DNA of 64,000 nt. Origin: Rhizobium sp. P32RR-XVIII (lineage in GTDB: Bacteria; Pseudomonadota; Alphaproteobacteria; Rhizobiales; Rhizobiaceae). This document shows positions 43,506 through 53,425 of this stretch, piece by piece. The stretch's first letter is position 1, and each line of letters begins with the position of its first letter. Position numbers and translations under genes: made by a program. The notes under the pieces were generated by a model. That model had not been told where the DNA came from, ran no database searches, and worked only from the letters and a program-made list of their open reading frames with translations. Where the stretch lies: positions 1-64,000 of the forward strand of contig NZ_JABAIH010000006.1 of NCBI RefSeq assembly GCF_012641395.1. Reading direction: 5' to 3'.

Positions 43506-44816
43506 ATGACATTGAGAACATTACTGCTGGGCGCCTGCTCAGCTCTGGCGTTTGCGGGGATTGCTTCGGCCGAAACGCTGACGATCGCGACCGTTAACAA
43601 CGGCGACATGATCCGGATGCAGAAGCTGACGGACGACTTCAAGAAAAAGAATCCCGATATTGATCTCGAGTGGGTAACCCTCGAAGAAAACGTCCTGCGC
43701 CAGAAGGTTACGACCGACATCGCGACCAAGGGCGGTCAGTATGACGTGCTAACGATCGGCACCTACGAAGTTCCGATCTGGGCAAAGCAGGGCTGGCTCC
43801 TGCCGCTCGACAATCTCGGCGCGAGCTATGACGTGGACGACCTGCTGCCGGCAATCCGCAGCGGCATCAGCCAGGATGGCAAGCTCTATGCGGCTCCGTT
43901 CTATGGCGAAAGCTCCATGGTCATGTACCGCAAGGATCTCTTCGACGCCGCCGGCTTGAAGATGCCCGACGCGCCGACCTGGGACTTCATCGCGGACGCT
44001 GCGAAGAAGATCACCGACAAGGATAAGGAAATTTACGGCATCTGCCTGCGCGGCAAGGCCGGGTGGGGTGAAAACATGGCCTTCCTGACGGCTATGTCGA
44101 ATTCCTTCGGCGCACGCTGGTTCGATGAGCAGTGGAAGCCGCAGTTCGACCAGCCCGAGTGGAAGGACGCGCTGAATTTCTACGTCAACCTGATGAAGGA
44201 AGCCGGCCCTCCGGGTGCTTCTTCGAACGGCTTCAACGAAAACCTGGCGCTCTTCCAGACCGGCAAGTGCGGCATGTGGATCGATGCAACCGTTGCAGCC
44301 TCCTTCGTCAGCAACCCGAAGGAATCCAAGGTGGCTGACAAGGTCGGCTTCGCACTGGCTCCGGACAAGGGCCTCGGCAAGCGCGGCAACTGGCTCTGGG
44401 CCTGGAACCTCGCCATCCCGGCAGGCTCGCAGAAGTCTGAAGCTGCAGAGAAGTTCATCGCTTGGGCAACCAGCAAGGACTACACGAACCTCGTCGCCGA
44501 AAAGGATGGTTGGCTGAACGCACCTCCCGGCACGCGCACCTCGCTTTACAGCAATCCGGAATACCAGAAGGCTGCTCCGTTCGCGAAGATGACGCTCGAC
44601 AGCATCAACTCCGCGGATCCGACCAAGCCGACCGTCAAGCCGGTACCTTATGTAGGCGTCCAGTTCGTGGCGATCCCGGAATTCCAGGGCATCGGCACGG
44701 CCGTCGGCCAGCAGTTCTCGGCTGCTCTTGCCGGCCAGGTGTCCGTCGACCAGGCCCTGCAGAGCGCCCAGCAGCTGGCGACCCGCGAAATGACCAAGGC
44801 TGGTTATATCAAATAA
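43506..44816 (+). CDS. smoE: Polyol (sorbitol/mannitol) ABC transporter substrate-binding protein
   Basis: Periplasmic binding protein of 436 residues; signal peptide MTLRTLLLGACSALAFAGIA with cleavage near residue 22 (ASA). The mature protein begins ETLTIATVNNGDMIRMQKLT, typical of the SmoE group, and ends MTKAGYIK. CTGGGAGGAAGAT lies just before ATG 43506; the frame is open to 43449 but without a signal peptide. It starts the polyol operon smoEFGK-mtlK and would capture sorbitol, mannitol or related polyols. A strong terminator-like hairpin separates it from smoF. Confidence 0.92.
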   Translation: MTLRTLLLGACSALAFAGIASAETLTIATVNNGDMIRMQKLTDDFKKKNPDIDLEWVTLEENVLRQKVTTDIATKGGQYDVLTIGTYEVPIWAKQGWLLPLDNLGASYDVDDLLPAIRSGISQDGKLYAAPFYGESSMVMYRKDLFDAAGLKMPDAPTWDFIADAAKKITDKDKEIYGICLRGKAGWGENMAFLTAMSNSFGARWFDEQWKPQFDQPEWKDALNFYVNLMKEAGPPGASSNGFNENLALFQTGKCGMWIDATVAASFVSNPKESKVADKVGFALAPDKGLGKRGNWLWAWNLAIPAGSQKSEAAEKFIAWATSKDYTNLVAEKDGWLNAPPGTRTSLYSNPEYQKAAPFAKMTLDSINSADPTKPTVKPVPYVGVQFVAIPEFQGIGTAVGQQFSAALAGQVSVDQALQSAQQLATREMTKAGYIK

Positions 44817-44861
44817 TAACCTCCTGAGACGGGTAGGGATCGTTGACGTCCCGCTCAACCT

Positions 44862-44903
44862 AGGCCGCCGAATTGCCCGAATTGCGTCGGCGGCCTCTTT
44901 TTT
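44862..44903 (+). terminator. Hairpin with T-run between smoE and smoF
   Basis: AGGCCGCCGA (44862-44871) and TCGGCGGCCT (44887-44896) pair perfectly, followed by CTTTTTT. It has every feature of an intrinsic terminator, yet lies inside the operon, so it likely lets only part of the transcripts reach smoF, keeping binding protein in excess. Confidence 0.75.
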
Positions 44904-44953
44904 CTCAGCTGCCCTGCAGCCGTTCGCCCCTTAAGTCAGGATCGGTAATTGCC

Positions 44954-45826
44954 ATGGCAACGTTACACACCCGCTCCGCAGCGCGCCTGATGATGGCTCC
45001 CGCCGTCGTGCTGCTCTTCGCCTGGATGATCGTTCCGCTTGTGATGACGATCTATTTCTCGCTTCTGAACTACAACCTGCTCAGCCCGGGCATGGAGACC
45101 TTCGTCGGGTTCCTCAACTACCAATACTTCCTGACGGATCCGGCCTTTTTTTCGGCGCTGGTCAATACATTGTTGCTTGTTCTCGGCGTGCTGATCATCA
45201 CCGTTGTCGGGGGCATCGGTTTTGCGCTCCTTCTCGACCAGCAGATCTACGGCCAGGGCATCGTGCGCATCCTGGTGATTGCGCCGTTCTTCGTCATGCC
45301 GACGGTTGCGGCTCTCGTGTGGAAAAACATGTTCATGAACCCGGTCAACGGGCTCTTTGCCTATATCGCCAAGGCGATCGGTCTGCAGCCCTACGACTGG
45401 CTGGCGCAAGCGCCGCTCTTTTCCATCATCCTGATCGTCGCCTGGCAGTGGCTACCCTTCGCAACGCTTATCCTGCTCACAGCGCTGCAGTCGCTCGACG
45501 AAGAGCAGAAGGAAGCCGCGGAAATGGACGGTGCCGGTGCGGTTTCTCGATTCATCTGTATCATCCTTCCGCACATGGCCCGCGCTATCACCGTGGTAAT
45601 CTTGATCCAGACGATCTTCCTGCTCTCGGTCTTCGCTGAAATCCTGGTCACGACCAACGGTGGCCCGGGCACGCAGAGCACCAACCTCACCTATCTCGTC
45701 TATGCCCAGGCGCTTCTGCAGTTCGATATCGGTGGCGCTTCGGCGGGCGGTATCGTCGCGGTCATCCTCGCAAACATCGTCGCGCTCTTCCTTGTCCGCC
45801 TTGTCGGCAAGAATCTGGAGGCTTGA
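44954..45826 (+). CDS. smoF: Polyol ABC transporter permease SmoF
   Basis: MalF-type permease of 290 residues with six spans (for example VLLFAWMIVPLVMTIYFSLL). The EAA loop near residue 190 reads EEQKEAAEMDGAGAVSRFIC. ATG 44954 (MATLHTRSAARLMMAP) is used; residues before it come from the hairpin region. It is separated from smoE by 137 nt with the hairpin and is followed directly by smoG. Confidence 0.92.
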   Translation: MATLHTRSAARLMMAPAVVLLFAWMIVPLVMTIYFSLLNYNLLSPGMETFVGFLNYQYFLTDPAFFSALVNTLLLVLGVLIITVVGGIGFALLLDQQIYGQGIVRILVIAPFFVMPTVAALVWKNMFMNPVNGLFAYIAKAIGLQPYDWLAQAPLFSIILIVAWQWLPFATLILLTALQSLDEEQKEAAEMDGAGAVSRFICIILPHMARAITVVILIQTIFLLSVFAEILVTTNGGPGTQSTNLTYLVYAQALLQFDIGGASAGGIVAVILANIVALFLVRLVGKNLEA

Positions 45827-45827
45827 G

Positions 45828-46658
45828 ATGGCAAGAAAAGTCACCACTCAACGCAAGCTCATCATGACGGCGATCGCCTGGACGCTCGGCATCCTGATCT
45901 TCTTCCCCATCCTCTGGACGTTCCTGACCAGTTTCAAGACGGAAGCGGATGCCATCGCCTCGCCGCCGCAGTTCCTCTTCTTCCACTGGACGACGGAGAG
46001 CTATGCGGAAGTGCAGAGCCGTTCGAATTACCTCAGCCACTTCATGAACTCGGTGATCATCTCCTTCGGCTCGACGCTCATTGGCCTCCTCATTGCGATC
46101 CCGGCCGCCTGGGCGATGGCTTTCTCGCCGACCAAGCGCACCAAAGACGTGTTGATGTGGATGCTATCGACGAAGATGATGCCGCCGGTCGGCGCCCTGA
46201 TTCCGATCTATCTGATGTTTCGCAATTCCGGCCTGCTCGACAGCCGCATTGGCCTGGTAATCATCCTCACGCTGATCAACCTGCCGATCATCGTCTGGAT
46301 GCTTTATACCTATTTCAAGGAAATCCCCGGCGAGATCCTTGAGGCTGCCCGTATGGACGGGGCGTCACTCGCCAAGGAAATCATCTACGTATTGACGCCG
46401 ATGGCGGTGCCGGGCATCGCCTCGACGCTGCTGCTCAACATCATCCTGGCCTGGAACGAAGCGTTCTGGACGCTGAACCTCAGCGCCTCGAAAGCCGCGC
46501 CGCTGACGGCGTTCATCGCTTCCTATTCCAGCCCGGAAGGCCTGTTTTACGCCAAGCTTTCGGCAGCATCGACAATGGCGATCGCGCCGATCCTGATCCT
46601 TGGCTGGTTCTCGCAGAAACAACTGGTCCGCGGCCTGACCTTCGGCGCAGTGAAATAA
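45828..46658 (+). CDS. smoG: Polyol ABC transporter permease SmoG
   Basis: MalG-type permease of 276 residues. The EAA loop near residue 173 reads EILEAARMDGASLAKEIIYV and the ATPase-contact tail QLVRGLTFGAVK is present. The ATG follows the smoF stop by one nt (TGAGATG), with GGAGGC about 10 nt before it inside smoF. The upstream open frame is antisense noise. It forms the polyol channel with SmoF. Confidence 0.92.
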   Translation: MARKVTTQRKLIMTAIAWTLGILIFFPILWTFLTSFKTEADAIASPPQFLFFHWTTESYAEVQSRSNYLSHFMNSVIISFGSTLIGLLIAIPAAWAMAFSPTKRTKDVLMWMLSTKMMPPVGALIPIYLMFRNSGLLDSRIGLVIILTLINLPIIVWMLYTYFKEIPGEILEAARMDGASLAKEIIYVLTPMAVPGIASTLLLNIILAWNEAFWTLNLSASKAAPLTAFIASYSSPEGLFYAKLSAASTMAIAPILILGWFSQKQLVRGLTFGAVK

Positions 46659-46676
46659 GACGACAGGGAGACAAAC

Positions 46677-47675
<999 letters not shown>

Positions 47676-47756
47676 GGCGAAGGCCGGGTGGGGCGTCCGG
47701 TTTGCCGAGAGCAGGGCGGCTGAATCCGCCTCGCGAGACCTCAAGAGGACTGAAAC

Positions 47757-49235
47757 ATGACGAAAATATCGCTGGCGACGCTCCCTGATGCCGCCAAGAC
47801 GGCGGCCATCCCGGCTTATAACCGAGCCTCGCTCAAGGCAGGCATCCTGCACTTCGGCGTCGGCAATTTCCACCGCGCCCATCAGGCGATCTATCTCGAC
47901 GATCTTTTCAACCAAGGTCAGGACCACGACTGGGCAATTATTGGCGCCGGCATGCTGCCGTCGGATGCGGCAATGCGCGAGAAGCTTGCCGCGCAGGACT
48001 TTCTGACGACGGTGGTCGAGCAGGATAACAACAGGACAGCTGCGCGTGTCACCGGCCCGATGGTCGACATTCTGCCGGTCGGTGATGCCAAAGCGATCAT
48101 CGCCAAGCTCGCCGATCCTGCAATCCGCATTGTTTCGATGACGATCACCGAAGGCGGCTATTTCATTGACGCCTCGGGCAAGTTTAATCCGCGCCATCCG
48201 GCGATCGCCGCGGACGGGCAGAACCCTTCCGAGCCGAAGACCGTCTTTGGCCTGATCGTTGCCGGTCTCAAGGCTCGAAAGGAAAAGGGCATCGCGCCCT
48301 TTACGGTGATGTCGTGCGACAACATTCCGCACAACGGCGTGGTGACCGCAAACGCCGTCGTGGGAACGGCAGAGCTTTCCGATCCGGCCTTCGCGGTATG
48401 GATCAAGGCAAACGTCGCTTTCCCGAATGCCATGGTCGACCGCATCACGCCGGCGACGGGGCAGCGCGAGATCGACCTGCTGAAGGACGCCTTCGGCATA
48501 GAGGACAACTGGCCGGTCTATTGCGAAGAATTCAAGCAGTGGGTTTTGGAGGACAAGTTCACAGCTGGCCGGCCGGCACTCGAAAAGGCTGGCGTCACCT
48601 TCGTGCCGGACGTTACGCCCTACGAGCATATGAAGATCCGCATCCTGAACGGTGGCCATGCGGCGATCGCCTATCCGGCAGCGCTGATGGACATCCACTT
48701 CGTTCACGACTCAATGGAAGATCCGCTGATCCGCGCCTTCCTAGCCAAGCTCGAAAACGACGAGATCATTCCGATCGTGCCTCCGGTACCGAATACCTCG
48801 CTGCAGGACTATTTCGCCCTCATCGAGTGCCGCCTTCTGAACCCGAAGATCGCCGACACCATTCCGCGTCTGGCGCAGGACGGATCGAACCGTCAGCCGA
48901 AATTTATCCTGCCTTCGACGCTCGACAATCTGCGGCAGGGCAAGGATGTGGTTGGCCTATCGCTGGTCTCGGCTTTGTGGTGCCGTTATTTCGCGGGCAA
49001 GACGGACAGTGGCAAGGAGATCGTTTTCAACGACGCCAGCGCGGACCGCCTGCATGCGGCAGCGCTCAAGGCCAAGGACGATCCGATGGCCTTCCTGGTG
49101 TTCGACGACATCTTCGGCGAAGTCGCGAAATCCGAGCTCTTCCGCAAACGCTTCGCACATGCCCTGAAAACGCTGTGGGAAAAGGGCACGCGCGAGACGT
49201 TGCAGCTCTATCTCGACGGTAAACTTGCAGTGTAG
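47757..49235 (+). CDS. mtlK: Mannitol/polyol 2-dehydrogenase
   Basis: NAD-dependent long-chain polyol dehydrogenase of 492 residues. Typical segments are ILHFGVGNFHRAHQAIYLDD (cofactor domain), MTITEGGYFID, MSCDNIPHNG and the catalytic-lysine segment MKIRILNGGHAAIAYPAAL. It oxidises D-mannitol to fructose and, in related enzymes, arabitol to xylulose and sorbitol to fructose. It lies 81 nt after smoK in the same direction with AAGAGG before the ATG. In Sinorhizobium and Rhodobacter a sorbitol dehydrogenase gene (smoS) usually lies between smoK and mtlK; none is present here, so this enzyme may handle all imported polyols. Confidence 0.93.
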   Translation: MTKISLATLPDAAKTAAIPAYNRASLKAGILHFGVGNFHRAHQAIYLDDLFNQGQDHDWAIIGAGMLPSDAAMREKLAAQDFLTTVVEQDNNRTAARVTGPMVDILPVGDAKAIIAKLADPAIRIVSMTITEGGYFIDASGKFNPRHPAIAADGQNPSEPKTVFGLIVAGLKARKEKGIAPFTVMSCDNIPHNGVVTANAVVGTAELSDPAFAVWIKANVAFPNAMVDRITPATGQREIDLLKDAFGIEDNWPVYCEEFKQWVLEDKFTAGRPALEKAGVTFVPDVTPYEHMKIRILNGGHAAIAYPAALMDIHFVHDSMEDPLIRAFLAKLENDEIIPIVPPVPNTSLQDYFALIECRLLNPKIADTIPRLAQDGSNRQPKFILPSTLDNLRQGKDVVGLSLVSALWCRYFAGKTDSGKEIVFNDASADRLHAAALKAKDDPMAFLVFDDIFGEVAKSELFRKRFAHALKTLWEKGTRETLQLYLDGKLAV

Positions 49236-49327
49236 GAAATCAGTATGGCGGCAGTTCTGCCGCCGTCGATCCGCCCTCGCATACAGGCGGGGCGATTGCA
49301 TCCGAACCGAAACCTGGTTGGTCTTCC

Positions 49328-50017
49328 ATGGCTGATGATGAAACACGCCTGGTCATCTTCGATTGCGACGGCGTTCTCGTTGATAGCGAACCGATTTCGG
49401 TCAGCGTTCTCGTCAAGGCGATGAACGATCTCGGCGTGCAGATCACCGAGGAAGAGGTCTATGGACGCTTCCTCGGCAAGAGCTTGGCCACCGTCATCGA
49501 GACAATGAAGAGTCAGTATCAGGTCGATGCCGGAAGTGAATTTCTGGAGCAGATCCGCACTGATCTCTATGCGCGGTTCCGGCGCGAACTGAAGCCGATC
49601 GACGGCGTAGGCGCGGCGATCGACGCGCTCAGCATCCCCTGCTGTGTTGCCTCGTCGAGCCAGGTCGAGCGCATCCGGCTGTCGCTCACCGTCACCGGGC
49701 TCATCAACAAGCTGCCGAACATCTTCAGCGCCTCGATGGTGAAGAATGGCAAGCCGGCGCCGGATCTCTTCTTACATGCGGCGCGCGAAATGCATGTCGA
49801 TCCGAAGAATTGCCTTGTGATCGAGGATAGCCCGGCGGGCGTCGAGGCGGCCAAGGCTGCGGGCATGACGGTTTTTGCCTTTACCGGCGGCTCGCATGCC
49901 AATTTTGCCGGTTATCGTGCTGAACTCGATAGGCTTTCTCCTGAATGCGTGTTTGACGCAATGCCGGATTTGATACACCTTATCCAGAAACGAAACCTGG
50001 ATGGGGCACATCCTTGA
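49328..50017 (+). CDS. HAD-superfamily phosphatase (beta-phosphoglucomutase/phosphatase-like)
   Basis: Protein of 229 residues. The HAD motif I is VIFDCDGVLVDSEP, motif II SS in VASSSQVERI, and motif III Lys with the acidic pair VIEDSPAGVEAAKAAGM. The cap is of the small helical type seen in phosphoglucomutase-like and sugar-phosphate phosphatases. It fits with removal of phosphate from a sugar phosphate formed in polyol breakdown. Its stop overlaps the next gene's start by one base (TGATG), showing it is part of the operon. Confidence 0.85.
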   Translation: MADDETRLVIFDCDGVLVDSEPISVSVLVKAMNDLGVQITEEEVYGRFLGKSLATVIETMKSQYQVDAGSEFLEQIRTDLYARFRRELKPIDGVGAAIDALSIPCCVASSSQVERIRLSLTVTGLINKLPNIFSASMVKNGKPAPDLFLHAAREMHVDPKNCLVIEDSPAGVEAAKAAGMTVFAFTGGSHANFAGYRAELDRLSPECVFDAMPDLIHLIQKRNLDGAHP

Positions 50018-51600
50018 TGCATGATCATGTGGTTGCGGTGGATGTCGGCACCGGCAGCGCGCGGGCCGGCGTCTTCGACGCTCACGGCCGCCTGCTGGGC
50101 AAGGCCGAACATCCGATCATCATGAACCGGCCGCGCGAAAACCACGCCGAACACGATTCCGAAGACATCTGGTCTGCAGCCTGCATTGCCGTTCGCAAAG
50201 CGATGGGCGAATCGGGCGTGTCACCTGCGTCAGTTGGCGCAATCGGTTTCGACGCCACGTGCTCGCTGGTCGTCCGCGATGTCGATGGCGAGCAGATCAG
50301 CGTTTCGACCGGTGGGGAACGACGCTTCGACACGATTGTCTGGCTTGACCATAGAGCGCTGAAAGAAGCCGATTTCTGCACGGCAACCGCGCATGCGGTT
50401 CTCGAGCATTCCGGACACTTCATGTCACCGGAAATGGAGATGCCGAAGCTGATGTGGCTGAAGAAACAGCTGCCGGGCACCTGGATGAAAGCGGGCTATT
50501 TCTTCGATCTTGCCGATTTCATGACCTGGAAGGCAACCGGCTCGCTTGCACGCTCGCGCTGCACATTGACGGCGAAGTGGAATTATCTTGCGCACACTGA
50601 AACGGGTTGGCAGCAGGACTTTCTGAAGCAGATCGGCTTGGAAGACCTGCAGGAGCGCGGTCGCCTGCCTGACAGGACGACGCCAGTTGGCGAAAGCGTC
50701 GGCACGCTCACGGAGGAAGCCGCGTCGGCTCTCGGACTGACGACGGATTGCCACGTTTCGGCGGGCATGATCGACGCTTATGCGGGGGCGCTGGGCGCGC
50801 TTGCGGGATATGCGGGCGATCCGTCAAGGCTGGAGCATCAACTCGCGCTCATCGCAGGGACCTCGAGCTGCATCGTCTCGTTCTCACGCGAACTCAAGCC
50901 AAGTCACGGGATGTGGGGGCCTTATTACGAGGCGGTCTTCAGGAATCTGTGGCTTGTCGAGGCCGGGCAATCGGCGACGGGGGCGCTGCTCGACCATATC
51001 GTGCGCATGCATGCGGCAGGCGGCGAGCCGACAGCGGCCTTGCATCAGAAGATCGTGTCTCGCATTGCGCAACTGCGCGCCGAGGAGGGGGACGCGTTCG
51101 GCGCGCGTATTTTCGTGCTGCCGGATTTCCATGGCAACCGCTCGCCGCTTGCCGATCCGCACGCGGTTGGCGTCATCAGCGGCATGACCCTCGATACCTC
51201 GTTCGATGGGCTTTGCGCGCTTTATTGGCGCACCGCGGTCAGCATTGCGCTTGGAACCCGGCATATTCTCGAAAAGATGAAGGAATATGGCTACGCGCCC
51301 GACACGCTGCATATGGCGGGCGGGCATGTGAAAAACCCGGTACTGATGGAGCTTTATTCGGATGCGACGGGCTGCAAAGTCGTGGTGCCGAAGATGAACG
51401 AGGCCGTCTTGCTGGGCACCGCGATCGCGGCCTCCGTTGCCTGCGGCTTGCACAAGGACCTCGCGGCGGCCGGCTATGCAATGTACCCGGGCGGCGAGGA
51501 GCGGGTGCCGGATGGGGCGAAACAGGCGATGTACGATCGTGAATACCGGCGGTTCCTCGCCATGTACCGCCACCGGGCCGAACTGGAAGCAATGAACTAG
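50017..51600 (+). CDS. FGGY-family pentulose kinase
   Basis: Carbohydrate kinase of 527 residues. N-terminal HVVAVDVGTGSARAGVFDAH is the phosphate-binding loop; SVGAIGFDATCSLVV and the C-terminal GGHVKNPVLMELYSDATGCKVVVP follow the FGGY pattern. It belongs to the D-ribulokinase/FGGY group rather than glycerol kinase and would phosphorylate a ketopentose such as ribulose or xylulose made by polyol dehydrogenases. ATG 50017 overlaps the HAD stop; a TTG at 50014 would add one residue. It ends the polyol operon. Its product would enter the pentose phosphate pathway; a transaldolase gene lies 5 kb away. Confidence 0.88.
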   Translation: MHDHVVAVDVGTGSARAGVFDAHGRLLGKAEHPIIMNRPRENHAEHDSEDIWSAACIAVRKAMGESGVSPASVGAIGFDATCSLVVRDVDGEQISVSTGGERRFDTIVWLDHRALKEADFCTATAHAVLEHSGHFMSPEMEMPKLMWLKKQLPGTWMKAGYFFDLADFMTWKATGSLARSRCTLTAKWNYLAHTETGWQQDFLKQIGLEDLQERGRLPDRTTPVGESVGTLTEEAASALGLTTDCHVSAGMIDAYAGALGALAGYAGDPSRLEHQLALIAGTSSCIVSFSRELKPSHGMWGPYYEAVFRNLWLVEAGQSATGALLDHIVRMHAAGGEPTAALHQKIVSRIAQLRAEEGDAFGARIFVLPDFHGNRSPLADPHAVGVISGMTLDTSFDGLCALYWRTAVSIALGTRHILEKMKEYGYAPDTLHMAGGHVKNPVLMELYSDATGCKVVVPKMNEAVLLGTAIAASVACGLHKDLAAAGYAMYPGGEERVPDGAKQAMYDREYRRFLAMYRHRAELEAMN

Positions 51601-51609
51601 GTCCTGACC

Positions 51610-52464
51610 CTAGTGGCTGCCGCTTTCTCCGAGAATCGTTCCGAATTCCAGCATCCGGCGGCTGCGCTCGATGGCCTCTTCACCCGCCGCTATGATGACG
51701 GATTCCGACAGACAGTCGAGCAGAGCGACGAGCGGAGGAAGGTTATCGTCATCGGGCGAGCGGGCAGGCGGTAATGTCAGCATAATGTTGGTCTGATCCG
51801 GCAGCCAGTCGTTGTTTTCAGTGGCGATCAGCACGACCTTGTAACCGAAGCGCCGGGCCGTCCTTGCCAAGAGGCGCGCTCTGCCGAAGCGGCGGCAATC
51901 GACAATAATCAGAAGGGCGCCCTCGCCGCTTTGCCGTGCGAAGAGCTCCGCGAAACGGCTTCCCGAACCGTCCAGCGCATGGACGCCATCGCGGGAGCGT
52001 ATCAGCCGCTGGGCAAAGTGCGCAGCGATCCCGGCGAGCCGCACATGCGTCGCAATGAAAACCTCACGCGCCGCTCCGATCATCGCGACAGCTTCGGACC
52101 AGTGCGTCTGTGCGGTCAGATGGTAGAGGTGATGCAGCGCCTGGATCTGCTCGGTGACGAGCAGCGCAAGCGGCTTTCCGTCCGAGGCATCGGTCTGCAA
52201 CTCGCTGAGGGATGTTTGAAGCTGGGTAGGAGAGGTGACGGCGGTTTCGCGAAAATGGACCTTGACGCTGTCGAGGCCCTGGTAGCCGAGCGCGCGCAGA
52301 AATCGGCCCACCGTCATCGGGCTAAGGTCAAGACGATCGGCGACGGAGGCGGCAGTCTCGAAAGGAAGGTCATTCAGGTGCTCGGTGAAGTATTTTGCGA
52401 TCCGCCGCTCAGCCGGTGTGCCGGACTTCACATAATTTCTAAGCTTCTGAACAAAATCCTCCAC
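51610..52464 (-). CDS. RpiR/MurR-family transcriptional regulator
   Basis: Regulator of 284 residues. The N-terminal HTH_6 domain reads TPAERRIAKYFTEHLNDLPF with SVADRLDLSPMTVGRFLRAL, and the C-terminal SIS domain (about 130-250: EVFIATHVRLAGIAAHFAQR and DCRRFGRARLLARTARRFG) binds phosphosugars. Members of this family control sugar-phosphate catabolism, so the phosphorylated product of the adjacent FGGY kinase is a likely ligand. It is convergent to the kinase gene (9 nt between stops). Its promoter contains a long AT-rich inverted repeat. Confidence 0.9.
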   Translation of the reverse strand: MEDFVQKLRNYVKSGTPAERRIAKYFTEHLNDLPFETAASVADRLDLSPMTVGRFLRALGYQGLDSVKVHFRETAVTSPTQLQTSLSELQTDASDGKPLALLVTEQIQALHHLYHLTAQTHWSEAVAMIGAAREVFIATHVRLAGIAAHFAQRLIRSRDGVHALDGSGSRFAELFARQSGEGALLIIVDCRRFGRARLLARTARRFGYKVVLIATENNDWLPDQTNIMLTLPPARSPDDDNLPPLVALLDCLSESVIIAAGEEAIERSRRMLEFGTILGESGSH

Positions 52465-52569
52465 GTCGGCCTCCCCGACCTCCCAGAAGCATTTCTCGGA
52501 TGCGCTATGGCGAGACTTGCCGTTTGCAACTATTTCCGGAAGCTGCGTGTCAGGTTCAGTTTATCTCGG

Positions 52570-52607
52570 TTATCTAAAACTATATATTAGTGTGTTATTT
52601 TAGACAA
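52570..52607 (-). promoter_or_regulatory. rpiR-type gene promoter and inverted repeat
   Basis: On the minus strand TTGTCT (52607-52602) and TATAGT (52584-52579) are spaced by 17 nt. TTATCTAAAA (52570-52579) and TTTTAGACAA (52598-52607) form an inverted repeat with 9 of 10 positions matching, so it covers both promoter boxes. The patch is far more AT-rich than its surroundings. It fits self-regulation by the RpiR-type protein, whose gene starts about 110 nt downstream. Confidence 0.5.
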
Positions 52608-52692
52608 GTTTTCCCTTCTTGCATGAATTTATTTCCGCTTGCGGTCAGACGTTGAGATTCCTACATGCGCAGGCACAACGGAGATGCCAAGA

Positions 52693-53406
52693 ATGATCCT
52701 CGATGCCGCGCGCCTTTCGTTCGCCAATCTCTTCGCACGGGAGACCCGTTCGGTTTTCTGGAAGGTGCTGGGACTTACGATCCTGGTTCTGGTCGGCCTC
52801 TGGTTCTTGCTTCGAAGCCTGTTCATAACCTTTCTGTTTCCCTGGGTAGCCGGTTTCTTTCCGGACATGCCGGATTGGGCTGGCTGGCTGAGTTTCGTCT
52901 TCGCAATTCTTGCAGGCATCGGTCTTGCGCTGGGGCTTGCGCTGCTGTTGTCAACGGTTACCGCACTGATCGCCGGCCTGTTTCTCGATGACGTCGCGGA
53001 AGTCGTGGAGAGACGGGACTATCCGGAAGACGCCCCGGGCACGGCGATGCCGCTCGGCCCGGCAATTGCCAGTTCGCTCAAATTCTTGGGCGTGGTGATC
53101 GCCGGCAATATCGTCGCGCTCCTCCTGCTGTTCATTCCGGGCGTGAACCTGATCGCCTTTTTCCTGGTCAACGGCTATCTGCTCGGGCGCGAGTTTTTTG
53201 AATTTGCGGCGATGCGCTTCCGCCCGCCGGAGGAGGCGCGGCTGTTCAGGGTAAAGCACGCGTCGACGGTCTTCCTCGGTGGCTTGGTGATCGCCGTTTT
53301 TCTGGCGATCCCCATCCTCAACTTGCTGACGCCGCTCTTTGCAGCGGGCATGATGGTGCACCTTTATAAATTGGTCTCCCAGAAGGATATGGGCTTTCGC
53401 CGGTAG
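52693..53406 (+). CDS. EI24/CysZ-family membrane protein
   Basis: Integral membrane protein of 237 residues (MILDAARLSFANLFARETRS at the start) with four or more spans, including LTILVLVGLWFLLRSLFITF and FLAIPILNLLTPLFAAGMMV. The family includes CysZ sulfate transport proteins, but these members of alphaproteobacteria are not functionally known. The ATG at 52693 has GGAG about 10 nt upstream; ATG 52684 and 52639 are alternatives. It converges on endonuclease III with 19 nt between the stops. Confidence 0.75.
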   Translation: MILDAARLSFANLFARETRSVFWKVLGLTILVLVGLWFLLRSLFITFLFPWVAGFFPDMPDWAGWLSFVFAILAGIGLALGLALLLSTVTALIAGLFLDDVAEVVERRDYPEDAPGTAMPLGPAIASSLKFLGVVIAGNIVALLLLFIPGVNLIAFFLVNGYLLGREFFEFAAMRFRPPEEARLFRVKHASTVFLGGLVIAVFLAIPILNLLTPLFAAGMMVHLYKLVSQKDMGFRR

Positions 53407-53425
53407 ACCATCGAGGATGGGCGCC

